Positions 22,387 to 35,791 of a stretch of 64,000 nucleotides of DNA are shown here, piece by piece. Under the pieces are notes generated by a model, which worked only from the letters and a program-made list of their open reading frames with translations, did not search any database and was not told the origin of the DNA. Origin of the DNA: Lactifluus volemus (Eukaryota; Basidiomycota; Agaricomycetes; Russulales; Russulaceae); NCBI GenBank assembly GCA_022376515.1, contig WTXI01000014.1, forward strand, positions 372,001 through 436,000. The letters are read 5' to 3'. Position numbers and translations under genes: made by a program. The first letter of the stretch is position 1; each line of letters begins with the position of its first letter.

Positions 22387-24699
22387 ATGGATGGTTTGGG
22401 GATTGTTTACCTCATTGAGAATGCTCAACAATTTTGGTCAGGTGCGCTGCGGGGTCACCCCGCATCAACACTGATTTTGTTGATGCACTTTTGTCAGAGC
22501 TCGAGGACATCCTCAAAATTCCAGTAAATGCTTCCTTGTCCCTTCTGGATGCTACCCTAAAGCGCTCGATAGCATTTTGTGCCTCGTACCATGGTGCGTC
22601 TCAGTCGCCACAACGTCTTAATACTCCTCATGCCCAGTTTCTGTAGAACAATATTTACAGAGCCCTTTACAGCTTGAACATGCGTGCGAATATATCCTAG
22701 ATTCAGAGCTCTTTGCATTTCATTCGGGGCGCATGTGCGAGATCCTGACCGACGAAGTAGCACAGGTTGATTAGCACAGTCTTATTCCTTCATGCTGGGA
22801 CGAACTGATACGTAGCCCGTCAGAACACAGATCCACATGCTCAGTTCATGCTGTACAACGTTCTTCTTTACCACGGCCGCTGTACCCCGAGCTTCCTCCG
22901 CTCACAAAAGCGCTGGCAGTTCTTAATCCCCCTGCTCATTGACCACGTCCTCGTTGACATGGACCCTGATATCGAAGACACATTTTCCGGCTTGTCGCAC
23001 ACTTCAGGTCCGAGCACAGGGTGGAAGGGACTAGCTATCCCTATCGAGGCGAAGCTGCGATCGCTATCCGTGCGACTCCTATACGAAGTCTGCCGATCGT
23101 CAAAAATGTCCATTGCGGATCTCAGTTTGTCTCCTCACTGGCTCTCCCATTGCACCCCTCATCATTTGCATCTCAGGGGTATTTGACGACGCCTTTTTGG
23201 ACAAACTGTTTGACCTCGTCGAGCAGACTCGCAACATGCAAGACGAGACTTTCAACTACACCGTTATCAAGCTCATCGTGGGTATCCCCTTCATCCCCAC
23301 TTCTTACCGTCTGATAGTAGTTGTAGATTGCTCTTAATGAACAATTCATGGTTGCCGAACTTGCCCCCAAATCACAAAATGATGTCATGAATGTCACAAT
23401 TTCCCAAAACCGTGTATTGCATGTTCTAATACGGCGGCACGGTACGAGCCAAACTTTCGGCGGGAACCTGATATTCATGCTGAATCGTGCCGGTGGGTCA
23501 TTCGTCTGTATGTTTTTCTTCGCTTACATGAACCGTCATATCAGGACGTACCCCTGAGGACCTCGTAATGCAGTTACTGGTCTTGAAGATTTTATATATA
23601 CTCTTCAACACCAAGGAGCTATCGGAATACTTCTACACGAATGACCTTTGCGTCCTGGTCGATGTCTTCCTTCGGGAAATCGTTGACCTAGACGAAGAAT
23701 CCGAATCGGTCTGTTATCTTTCTGACTTCTGTGCCCCCCTCTGATATCGTTTTTTTTTGAGTACAGCTCCGGCACACATTTCTCCGCGTACTTCATCCTC
23801 TTCTTACCAAAACGCAATTGCGGACTTTCCCTTATAAGCGACCTCAAATTGTCCGTGCACTCGAGTCTCTGATCGCACACCAGGAGATTCGTCAAATCCA
23901 CTCAACGACGAAACGTCTCGTAGAACGATGTCTTAGCGGCGAGTGGTGCGTACAGCACCGTGTACCCAGCGGCGTTGGACGTATCACGGCGGAGTCTGAG
24001 CTACAGCGCACTGCAAGCCCAGGCAGTGATGGCGTGGCGGCTCAGTTCCTCAGGCCAAAGCTACCAGTTTGCCCTGTACTACCAACCACTGAGTCATCGC
24101 TCTGGCGCCGGCACTCTATTAAAGGCAGTCGGAGCGCGGACAACCTACGTGAGATGGTTGCAGCAAACGCAAAGCCTGCGTCACGTGCGCCCAGCAAACC
24201 TAGCAAGGATAGCCTTCCCACTACACCACAATCTAGCACAAGCACGGTTCACCGTCATGCCCACCAGCACCGCGATCGTATCAGCTCCGAGACCTTTACA
24301 GATAAGCGCTCTGTTGACCTACCGCATCCGCCAAGCGCGCGCACTGTCAACTCGCCAATCCGTCACAACTCGCTGGGGACGGAGACTCACGAAACCACGT
24401 TCCCTATGTTGGGCAGTGGTACAGCAAGCGGACGACCTACATCACCGCTCTCACCTACAGCTGAACGTTTCTCTGACACTCGCGTGCCACCAAGTTCCGC
24501 AGGTAGCACCGCAACTAGCTCATCAACGATATATGGGAAGAAAAAGGTTCAGCGTCGTTCACCGCCTGCTCCGCCGAAACGTCGGAAACCTCCGGCGGTG
24601 CCTGTACGTGTTGTGGGCACGTCGAATAGTGGCGCAGAAATTGCTGCAATTGCGTCGTCAACATCGGCACCGGTGGTAGGCATGGTTGGCAAGAGTTAA
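22387..24699 (+). CDS. Ldb17/Dip1/SPIN90-type Arp2/3 regulator (leucine-rich SPIN90 domain, DUF2013)
   Basis: The start ATG at 22387 gives MDGLGIVYLIENAQQFWS; a 57-nt intron (GTGCGC...TTGTCAG) then joins to ELEDILKIP, restoring the conserved N-terminus of the fungal family. Later exons give LRSLSVRLLYEVCR, DDAFLDKLFDLVEQTRN, LNEQFMVAEL, GTSQTFGGNLIFMLNRAG, QLLVLKILYILFNTKELSEY and FYTNDLCVLVDVFLREIVDL, the hallmark blocks of the SPIN90/Ldb17 leucine-rich domain. The last exon (23818-24699) is a disordered Ser/Pro-rich tail with SPPAPPKRRKPPAVPVR, a typical SH3-binding proline motif. Dip1/SPIN90 proteins activate the Arp2/3 complex without a pre-existing filament and so seed actin patches for endocytosis; Ldb17 works with SH3 proteins at cortical sites. 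Stop TAA at 24697. No lesion seen. Confidence 0.88.
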
Positions 24700-25427
24700 T
24701 GCAGGTGTCTACTACTCGGGGCATGGCACAAAATCTGTAAACTATGTTACTGCTTCGCTCTAGCACACCTGACTTTCAATGCCGTATTTACATACTTCCT
24801 GGCATCACCGTGAGCATTCCTTCCCATTTCGCATTGTATTGTACATAATACGCAAAGACATTGGCCTGAAAAAGTGTGCCTTCATAGTCCACAGGTGGAA
24901 ATAAGAACGACTTTGTGAGGATGTCGATACTGGTATCAACAAATAACATACGACCAAATGGTGGCGACTCGCTATGGGAATAAGTTACCATAGGCATGTG
25001 TCCTTCTCCTTGCCCTGACGGTGATGTCCGTGATATAGGTACCGATTTGGATGATGGTACTAGTACGGTCAGGGGAGGCGAGGCAGTTCCAGTGGCGATG
25101 GTGACAACACGATCCGGTCACCAACATGCATTAATTTCCGAGTCGCGCACTCGTTTGGGTGGTTCGCCGGGTTTGGGGTCTGGGTGCGGCCTTTTGGTGG
25201 TGCCAGTGACATCCATCGTGCGTAGTTATGCAGTGCGCGACAACCTGTGCATTCGCGGGAACTGGGTTTGGCCGGAGGCCATGCGTCATGGTCCGTGTCC
25301 GCCCCCACACCGGATCATCCCTTAACGAGGTCGCAATGACGAGGTCAGGTTTGAGCTCACGTCCCCGATAACAGATCATTGGGGTGGCGTGATGACGCAC
25401 AGGCTCCCGCCACTGCAGGCCGAATGT
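24700..25427. other. Intergenic between the Ldb17-like gene and the F-box array
   Basis: A plus-strand open stretch at 24996-25325 and a minus-strand one at 24788-24997 (PPVDYEGTLFQANVFAYYV) are present but match nothing I recognise, and no splice structure supports them. The minus-strand piece looks more gene-like in composition and may be a relic. Confidence 0.3.
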
Positions 25428-25760
25428 ACTTTTGGCTGTGCGTTTTCCGCAGCCAGCGCAACGGTCGCGCTCGAAACTCCCATTGCTTTCTGCCATCGTT
25501 AATATTGGATTTCATGCAACTTGTTTGCGTGAAAAAGCTGTGTTGGGTAATTGGATCAAGATGCGCCACTCACCAAGACCAAGCAAACGTTGTTTACGCG
25601 ACCCTGCTTGAGAATACTCTCATAATTCCTATGAGCTCCATGCATTTATCGCACGTCCTGGATAGCCCCGAAAATCAAATACAACGAGGTCCTGAACAGC
25701 GATAGTGGGATCCGTGTATGTAGGATGCCTCGAGCGAACGATACTCACTGTTCTCGACCT
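25428..25760 (-). pseudogene. SDS3-like gene relic 1 (antisense to the F-box array)
   Basis: Base-by-base this stretch resembles 63590-63970 of the SDS3-like gene at the right edge: shared words include gcgcaacggtcgcgctcg, actcaccaagaccaa, cttgagaata and cgaacgatac. It covers the exons encoding the GSHPELL helix and the RKRRKLERDRR region, with many substitutions and indels that destroy the frame. It lies directly upstream of the first F-box gene and points away from it. Confidence 0.7.
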
Positions 25761-26147
25761 AGGCCGAATCGCTTCGGTTTCGGTTTCGGTTTCCATTGCG
25801 GGGCAGCTCACGGGGCTGACCCATCGCAATCAATTCAATTTACAGAACTCTAAACGTTTCCCACGGGAGTGAACCCACTTTGCGAGCATCGTCGCTATGT
25901 GTTTCCTCTTTTGACTTCTATTCTTTTGGGCCTTATGGTTTCCTTTGTCCTGACACTCAAGCATTGCCACCCTTTTTTTCTACTTCATTTTGTTTTGCTT
26001 TCTCTGTAGCATCCTGCCAGAGGTTGACGCAGATGGCCTGCTTACTAATCATCCCTTATCTGTCCGAATTAGTGACGCAGCCGCTCAAAGCATTTGTACA
26101 ACTTGAATACACCGTCTTCCCGTGATATGTTATCATCGAAATGAAGC

Positions 26148-27600
26148 ATGGTTCTAGGACGGGGTACGTGTTACGGGCTGCGCTCACAACGATGACTTAT
26201 TGTAAGATGTAGTTACAATCGAGGCTCTTCCGGATGATGTCCTCCTAGACATCTTCGAATTCTACATGTCCGAGCCGGATCTTCTACCCCTGTGGTATCA
26301 GCGCCAGAAATGCCAGTGGTATCCGCTAGTCCACGTGTGTCAAAGATGGCGATACCTCGTCTTTGCGTCACCACGCCGTCTTGATCTGTGCATTTACTGC
26401 ACAGACAGTACTCGTGTGAGGGAGAAGCTGGAAATCTGGCCTCCCTTTCCTATCAAAATATTTTCGGAATCACTCAATCCTGGGGATAACATTATCGCTG
26501 CACTCGAGCACCCCGGCCGTGTACGCCAGATTTGGCTCTGTATCATCCACTCCCCACTGGACCGTTTGGTCGCAATGATGCAGGAGTCTTTTCCGCAACT
26601 GGAATTTCTTCATATCACGGTAGATGTTCAGTCCGATGAGACTGTTCCAGCACTTCCGATTACGTTTTTAGGTGGATCTGCCTCACGTCTGCGATCAATC
26701 CATTTGGATTGCATTCCATTTCCGACATTACCTCGACTTCTCTTGTCTTGTAACGACCTTGTTAATCTTACCCTTTCGCGGATACCCCATTCTGGTTACA
26801 TTTCATCCGAGACGATGGCCACATCCATTTCCACCTTGACCAGGCTCAAATACATTTTCATCGGCTTTGACTCTCCGACTTCCCTCCCTGATCTAGGAAC
26901 CCAACGTCCACCTCTACTACCCCGTGCCAGTGCCGTGCTCCCCGCTCTCACCCAGTTTTGGTTCTTCGGGGTCAGCGAGTACTTGGAGGACCTCGTGGCC
27001 CGAATCAATGCTCCTCTGCTCCACACTGTCCGTATAACTCTCTTCAATCAGCCTATTTTTGGCACCCAACAACTCACTCGGTTCATTGGTCACGCACCGA
27101 TGTTCATGTCGTACAATGAAGCAGAGATACTCTTCAAGAGCGGCGCTGTCTCAATAAATTGTTCCTCAATAGAACAATATACTAGCGGATTCCTGAAATT
27201 GGATATCTCATCCATCGGGGGAGATTTGCAAGTCTCGTCCATGGCACAAATATGCAGCTGGTTTTCGTTCCTTATGTCCAGAGTTGAACGGCTCTACATC
27301 CAAGCACTCTATGGGCTGTTGACGGCTTTTCGAGCCGACACGCATAACACACATTGGCTAGAACTTTTCCACCCGTTTACTGCTGTCCAGGCCCTGTATC
27401 TACCTCTCCAGGTTTGGACACTCATCATGCCAGCTCTGCATGGGCTCAGTGAGAAATCAGTGTTACCTGCACTGGTCGAGCTATACCTGGAGGGGTATCA
27501 GGCACCTGGATCGGAGCCACAGGACATCAATATCGAGCCATTTATAACTGCACGCCAGCGTTCCGGTCACCCTGTTGCTGTCCGCCGCTGGGTGGGATAG
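26148..27600 (+). CDS. F-box protein, paralogue 1
   Basis: Exon 1 is only 16 nt (ATG 26148; MVLGR), followed by a 49-nt intron (GTACGTG...GATGTAG) and one long exon to TAG at 27600: 467 residues. Residues 7-55 form an F-box-like domain (TIEALPDDVLLDIFEFY ... WYPLVHVCQRWRYLVFASP) of the type common in Agaricomycetes. The rest is an irregular leucine-rich repeat-like region (TFLGGSASRLRSI, FPTLPRLLLSCNDL, EYLEDLVARINAPLL, IERLYIQ-like VERLYIQ, TAVQALYLPL). F-box proteins bring substrates to SCF ubiquitin ligases through Skp1; the target is unknown. Intact. It is preceded by an antisense SDS3-like relic, and its 5' flank, micro-exon and 3' flank are shared with the other paralogues. Confidence 0.87.
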
Positions 27601-28435
27601 GTTATGATATGAATATTATTTGGAACAAGGGCACATATAACTGTTGTCTATTCTGCTAGATTTTGATATTGTGTACAACCCTTTCCCGGTCGTAACCACA
27701 CTTCTTATGCCATGTTTTATATTCTTGCTACTTTTATTAACCCGTCGTGCTCTCACTGTCACAGTATATCAAACTCATGTTGTATCACTGGAATACGCGC
27801 TCGATACACCATGATATGATCTATGTCCTTTCACGAGGCAGATTCTATTGTGGTTGTTACTACCTTTGGAAATGCCATCAAGTCATTCATCACTACACGT
27901 CGACGTTCTGGCCACCCCTGTTGCTGTCCACGGCTGGGATACACGGTAAATGTAACACGATTAAATGAATGGGCGACAATAGCAGCGATGACGACGAACA
28001 GAGGCAGACGAGCGGAGGAAATCACGAGTGAGTGTGTCGTACCAGTGGATTTTTTCTCCCCGGCAGGCGTCGCTGTCTGCGACAACAGATTTATTACAAG
28101 CTGATGGCACTTTGTAACACGCAAAAGAAAGGACAGATCGTTGCTTGGTAGACATCCAAAACACATTGCCTACTGTGTCTGGGTGATTGTGCATGGAAGA
28201 ATAAAAGACTGACTGTTGTAATCGTGCGATCTGATCTAACGATCGAGTCCGTCCTGGTGGAGAACAAAGTTAATACCCAAAAACCGAAAATGAAGTTGAT
28301 GACTCTTGGCCGGTTCGACCGAGCATTCTCTGAAGGAAATTGAAACTCAGACGCGGGAGTAAAAGCTTTCTCTTTCTCTCCCCCTGTCGAAGTTCCAAGT
28401 TCCTCTGATAAAGCTTTCTTTCGGAAAGAGGTGGC
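27601..28435. other. Spacer between F-box genes 1 and 2
   Basis: Begins with the conserved F-box 3' flank (gcacatataactgttgtctattctgctagattt... acacgctcgatacaccatgatatgat), which recurs after the other paralogues. The remainder is degenerate. I see no complete gene. Confidence 0.4.
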
Positions 28436-29852
28436 ATGATTCGAGGACTCGGACGGGGTACGTGTTATGGCCTGCTCTCACGACGATGACTTATTGTGAA
28501 GTATAGTTACAATCGAAGAACTCCCAGATGATGTCCTCCTAGACATCTTCGAATTCTACTTATCCGAGCCTCTCCCGTGGTATCGGCGCAGAACATGCCA
28601 GTGGTATCCGCTGGTCCACGTGTGCCAGAGATGGCGATACCTCGTCTTTGCATCCCCACTCCGTCTCGATCTGCGCCTTATATGCACAGACAGTAGTCCC
28701 GTGAGGGAGAAGTTGGATATCTGGCCCCCCTTGCTTATCAAAATATTGCCGAGAGGTTCTATCACTCATGGGGATAACATCTATGCCGCGCTCGAGCATC
28801 CCAACCGCATACGCGAGATTTGTCTCTGGATCATCCACCCATTACTGGACCGTTTAGTCACAATGATGCAGAAGCCTTTTCCAGAACTAGAATCGCTTTT
28901 TCTTGTGACATATGATGAGCCTGTGCCAGTGTTTCCTAATACCTTTTTAGGTGGATCCGCCTCACGTCTACGGTCACTCACGTTGAGTGGTATTCCATTT
29001 CCGACATTACCCAAACTTCTTTTGTCTTCCAATTGCCTTGTCGACCTCTCCTTTGACCGGATACCACAGAGTGGTTACATTTCACCCGAGACGATGGCCG
29101 GATCTCTTTCCGGCTTGACCAGGCTCAAATCCTTTTCCATCGGTTTCAAATCTTCGGTCTCTTTTCCTGACCGACGTCCACCTCCGCCGACACGTGCTGT
29201 CCTCCCCGTTCTCACCCAGTTTCAGTTCTGTGGGCCCAACGAGTACTTGGAGGACCTCCTGGCCCGAATCAATGCCCCTCTACTCCACACTTCCTGTATA
29301 GCTCTCTTCAATCAGCCCGTCTTTGGCACCCAGCAACTCACTCAGTTCATCGGCCACGCACCGATGTTCATGTCGTACAATGAAGCAGAGATAGACTTTA
29401 TGAGTGACGCCGTCTCAATAATTTGTTCCTCAATAGAACAATATAGCGGATATTTGAAATTAGACATTCCATCAAACGAGGGAGATTTACAAGTCCCGTC
29501 CATGACACAAATATGCAGCCGCTTTTCATTCCTTATGTCCAGAATTGAACGGCTCTACATCCAAGCACGCCATCGTCTGCCTTTTAGAGTCGAGATGGAT
29601 GACACACATTGGCTAGAACTTTTCCGCCCATTTACTGCTGTCCAGGCCCTGTATCTACCTCTCCAGGTTTGGACACTCATCATGCATCGGCTCAGTGAGG
29701 AATCAGTCACAGATGCGCTACCTGCGCTGGTTGATCTATACCTGGAGGGGTATCAGGCACCTGGATCGGAGCTGCCAGACATCGAGCCGTTTATAACTGC
29801 ACGACAGCATTCCGGTCACCCTGTCGTTGTCCGCTGCTGGGATAGGTTATGA
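28436..29852 (+). CDS. F-box protein, paralogue 2
   Basis: Exon 1 (28436-28457, MIRGLGR) is spliced over GTACGTG...AGTATAG to exon 2 (28507-29852): 455 residues, intact. F-box at residues 9-55 (TIEELPDDVLLDIFEFYLSE ... VCQRWRYLVFASPLRLDLRL), then LRR-like sequence with FLGGSASRLRSLTL, FPTLPKLLLSSNCL, NEYLEDLLARINAPLL and SRIERLYIQARHRLPFR. The 5' half is closest to paralogue 3, whereas from about 29515 onward it is nearly identical to paralogue 4, so the gene is a mosaic. Presumed substrate adaptor of an SCF ubiquitin ligase; target unknown. Confidence 0.87.
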
Positions 29853-30758
29853 CATGAATATTAATCGGAACAGGGGCACAGATGACTATTGTCTATTCTA
29901 CTAGATTTCGATGCTGTCTACAACCTTTTCCGAGTCATACCTACATATAACTCAGTTGTACCACTGGCATGCACACTCAATATGATCTATGCCCTTTACG
30001 AGGCAGACTATGGTAGTTGTTGCTACTCTTGGAAACGTGCCTTTCTCACAGCTCTCGTGTCAGAATACTTTGATACCTTCATGCCTGTACTACTAGTATA
30101 TGCTATAGTACTACTAGACTGTTGAGACGTGCCGGTAGCGCGAGAACATTCCCGGGCAGTATAACCGGTCCAAGCGTACAATGTAGATAACTGTAGATAA
30201 TTGATTTAATACATTTCTTAGCATTGTGCATGCTCCCTATTCTCTCAGAAAGGACAATGATACTATTACGTTTATTGTACATCTATTGTATGAGGCCCTA
30301 GGCCAATGCACGCTGCTTCTATGTATTTAAAGGACATTTCCCAGCTGCTATCACTTCAGTCTCTTACACATCGACTGAATGCTATCTAATCTAGCGTTAT
30401 CTAATCTACCTCAACCGCTGCGTTTCATCATAGATAGCTGCAGTTCTAAATTGTCAAGTAAATTGTACTCAATGGCTATTACAGTTGAAGAGGAGGAGTC
30501 AAGAGAACGAGAAAGAGGACTGACGAAGAGATATAAGAGCTATTTGTGCTCTGAGGCTGGACATGTATGTCCGTAATACATAGGCGTGGGGGAGGAGCCT
30601 ATGAACAAGACAAAGCCTGGCGCTCTACGTCTTTCGACACTTGCAAGTTGAGCGAAAGCGATCCCCGAAATCCAAGTCCCGTAAGGTGTCGAATCACATT
30701 TGCTTTTAGTCAGCCAGATTAATCAGCAACCCCGCCTGTTTCTCTCTATCATTGGGAG
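29853..30758. other. F-box 3' flank and unit tail
   Basis: Carries the F-box downstream repeat and then a segment (about 30540-30670: ggaggagcct, cctggcgctctacgtctttc, acttgcaagttgagcgaaa) that recurs at about 40965-41090 after paralogue 4. No gene was recognised. The homologous copy continues straight into the relic at 41105, whereas here it stops near 30758, where the block with the glucoamylase begins. Confidence 0.5.
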
Positions 30759-30907
30759 TAGCTCAAGTCAGGTGGCGTCTCACAAGCCTTTGTCATGATT
30801 CTCTCAAAGGGCCAGGTTCCAACTTTAAAACTACTGAATCAAGGGTCCTATCAACCAACAACTGCATCGTGAACATAATACAAGAAAGAAACTCTCTGCC
30901 TCAACGT

Positions 30908-33202
<2,295 letters not shown>

Positions 33203-33244
33203 GATTGCGTTTTGGGCAACGAGGGCGGGAAGTGCGCAACTTGT

Positions 33245-33256
33245 GCATATATATGC
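33245..33256 (-). promoter_or_regulatory. TATA-like box upstream of the glucoamylase
   Basis: GCATATATATGC lies about 45 bp upstream of the ATG at 33202 on the minus strand, and 33202 is the first ATG after it. This supports 33202 as the translation start, although it leaves an unusual N-terminal extension before the signal-like stretch. Confidence 0.45.
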
Positions 33257-33397
33257 TCATTACTATGACCATTACCGCATTGATACGTCATAAGAGGTAC
33301 TCCACTCAACTTCAATACAATCCGCGTACCTGTGCAATATAGCACGGAATAGAGTCGGGACAGTGGGTGGACCGGGCCGGGTCTGGACAAGGCGGAG

Positions 33398-34035
33398 ATG
33401 ACCAGATATGGGAGTAGTGCCTCACTCAGTTGCGTCCTTGCCGATTCCTCACTTCAGATATCGCATATACTCATTTTGGCTCTAGCTCTACATGCCCGCG
33501 CCCATCCATTTCGTTTAGTAAGGTCTCAACTACAGTTCAAAAATTTCAGGACCAGTCCTGGCTTTGGGGTTGGGCATGGGGCACCGACACCACCGTCTCT
33601 GTCGTAGATCACTCTCCACCCGTCATATTCCTCTCCAGGCCTGCAGGTTTTGGCGCGGATCTTTCCGATCCACTTTTAGGCTATGTCATCCCGCTCAACG
33701 CGTTCACAGTCCCTTGTTCAAACGGGACAACCACTTCCCACTTCGACTCGCCTAACCTCGGATGCCCTTCGCTATGTAGCATCGATCCGAACATTCCTGA
33801 ACGATTGGAACCGTGGATTGCTCTTGTGCAGCGCGGAGCTTGTCAATTCGTGTCCAAGGCGAGGGAGGCACAGAAATTGGGTGCTAAAGCAATTGTCGTC
33901 GGTGGGGAGGGATCCTGCTATTTCTGGAAAGCCCGATACGCTTGTGAACATGTTCAGCCCAGGTGAGTCCCCTACTTTGTATAAATGTTCTGTATGTCTC
34001 ACACCCTCAATAAAGAGGATGCCTCAGACATCACC
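33398..34035 (+). pseudogene. PA (protease-associated) domain gene, 5' part only, truncated and frameshifted
   Basis: Open sequence from about 33430 gives LLGYVIPLNAFTVPC, PWIALVQRGACQFVSKAREA and KLGAKAIVVGG, a clear PA domain like that of fungal PA-TM-RING (RNF13-type) ubiquitin ligases. The frame changes near 33905; in the next frame DPAISGKPDTLVNMFSP continues, and an intron (GTGAGT...AATAAAG) leads to EDASDIT, again matching the family. There the resemblance stops (about 34035): the transmembrane and RING parts are missing and a different relic follows. A signal-peptide-like ISHILILALALHARAH is encoded in yet another frame from ATG 33398. It is head-to-head with the glucoamylase. Confidence 0.6.
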
Positions 34036-34330
34036 ATGCTAGCCAAAGAGTTCACTACGACCCAGCTCTACAATATTCTGGTCGCTGAGGATCATTACCG
34101 GTGCAACGGAACCGGAAGTAGCTGTCTGGCCTGGACGACCGCGTTGGTGAAGCTCCTTGAGACTAAAGGGATTTTTCCTAAAGGTTCCGTGACGAGAAGG
34201 TGGTGGCGGAGGTTCCCGCTGATAACAAGTGTTTGGTGGCGGTGCCAAGTTCTACGAATGAGCATCAGATTGTCCTACCAAACCTTATCCAGTCTGAATG
34301 AGGACAATACAGCGCCGTATTCGTTCGACC
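34036..34330 (+). pseudogene. Relic of an uncharacterised gene, copy A
   Basis: LAKEFTTTQLYNILVAEDHY ... CNGTGSSCLAWTTALVKLLE is shared with the relic at 41105-41428. The GxGC-x-x-W core recalls a fungal domain of unknown function (DUF7770 as I remember it), but this is weak. The frame is lost after about 34190. It abuts the truncated PA-domain gene, so a continuous reading across 34035 is chimeric. Confidence 0.4.
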
Positions 34331-34339
34331 AAAGTACAA

Positions 34340-35115
34340 GCCTGGTGACAGCTACCTTTCCTCCTTGAAATATGCCAGTGGCCCACAGATAAAAGGGACC
34401 AACGCCTTCCAAACCTGGTCTTTCGTTCCACTGACCGTGTCATCCTCAATCTGCCACCGCATCGCCACATATTCAAACCACGGCGGATAATATTTTGCCC
34501 ATCCTCAGTCGACGACCCAAAGGCGGACCATCTTCCCCCATGACGACGTTTCGAAAGGTTGAGATCCTGATGTGTGAGAGCGAGAGGTTCGGAGAATAAA
34601 TCGTTCCTCGAGGGGCCATCTTGAGGCAACTTGTAGGCGTCCGTCGCCGTCTGGGGGCGCTCGTTAAAAAGGGCCGAGGGTTCAGAATAGAATACGAGGC
34701 GAATAGACCGCGATGAGATAGAGCTTGACCAGATATGGGGGTTCACATATCCGTGCTCATTGCGCGCTCAATGGGCCAGGCGCACGCTTTCAGGCGCGGA
34801 CATAGCAGCGCAATGTAAAAGCCACGCGGATTTTCCGTCACGTCGAAAAGGTGGGCCAAACGTGAGCCAGCATTGGACCTGGGATGTAGTCCATGACGAT
34901 AAAGGAGTCCCATTGACGTTTCACATCGCGGTGGACGCGTAGGACGGGGATGGTTGTCTCTGAGAAAAGAAGGTCAAGGTCGAGCGCGTTCGCTTCCGAG
35001 ACGTCTGCAGCATCTTCGTCCAAGGCTTGGCGACTGTGCTGGCGGTCAATCTGACGACACCGGCGTCTGGGTCTAGTTTGGAGGAGGTCGACGTACGACA
35101 GCTGGAGACACATGT
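34340..35115 (-). pseudogene. Aminoglycoside-phosphotransferase-like (APH family) relic, copy A
   Basis: On the minus strand, ETTIPVLRVHRDVKRQWDSF then IVMDYIPGPMLAHVWPTFST is the N-lobe pattern of fungal APH/choline-kinase-like proteins. Further on, LTHQDLNLS is the catalytic Brenner-type motif, and YYPPWFEYVAMRWQ ... VWKALVPFICGPLAYF in another frame matches the usual tail. At least two frame changes and missing middle parts show it is a pseudogene. A second copy lies at 41440-41935. No resistance function should be inferred; fungal members are mostly uncharacterised kinase-fold proteins. Confidence 0.6.
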
Positions 35116-35339
35116 ACAGTAGAATTTACTCACGAGGATGCTCCTCTGTGGTCTCTTGTCCGTCGATCGGCGGTGGAGTGATTGAAGCGACGAAGGGTGG
35201 GGCGATCGCTCGCTAACAAACTCAATACCCAAAATGAAGATGATGGCTTTTGGTAGGCTTCCTAACCATTCATCAGACCAAACCTATTGAAAATTCAAGC
35301 TATTCAAGTGTTAGCATAGTAGGGTGACTCCAGGGCCCA

Positions 35340-35605
35340 CTTGCTTGTATGTACTTTGCAGTGCCTTTTCCACAGCGTAATGGTCGCGCTCGAACTCCTG
35401 GGGCTTACGATTCCCTTCTGCAATCATTAAAATTTGCAATTTGCTGCGTGCAAGCTGTGTTGGGCAATCATCAACGAGTTTCAACGTGGATAACGACGTG
35501 CCACCAAGCAGGGATCTCTCGCGCGTCTCTTCTTGAGAACATTCTGAAGCACTTTCGCGCCTCCCCGGATAGGTCTGAATGCAAATATAAAATGGGGTTC
35601 CGGGA
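35340..35605 (-). pseudogene. SDS3-like gene relic 2
   Basis: Resembles 63590-63880 of the SDS3-like gene (gtggtcgcgctcgaactcc, cttacgattcccttctgcaatcatt, gcgtgcaagctgtgttgg, cgcgcgtctcttcttgagaa). No open frame remains. It lies just upstream of F-box paralogue 3, in divergent orientation. Confidence 0.7.
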
Positions 35606-35791
35606 GAGGTTTTAAATGAAACATGGACACGCCCTTGCAAGAGCACGACTTGAGCTCCATACGTAGTTCGAGCGCTTTCACGGCACAAACAACGCAATAC
35701 AATGCCAGCGCGAACACCGACCCAAATGGGATGCGCACCCTCCACTAGGAGGATTCGGAAAGGCGTGGTACGTTACCGAAAGGAATCAGGC

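Noticed and set aside
33985..34368. A continuous + strand open frame spanning the PA gene tail and the unknown relic
   Set aside because: It crosses the junction at about 34035 between two unrelated segments, judged from unit B, so it is a chance chimera rather than a gene.
34838..35113. Interpretation as an antibiotic-resistance gene (APH family)
   Set aside because: Fungal APH-fold proteins are a broad kinase-like family and both copies here are broken; nothing supports a resistance role.
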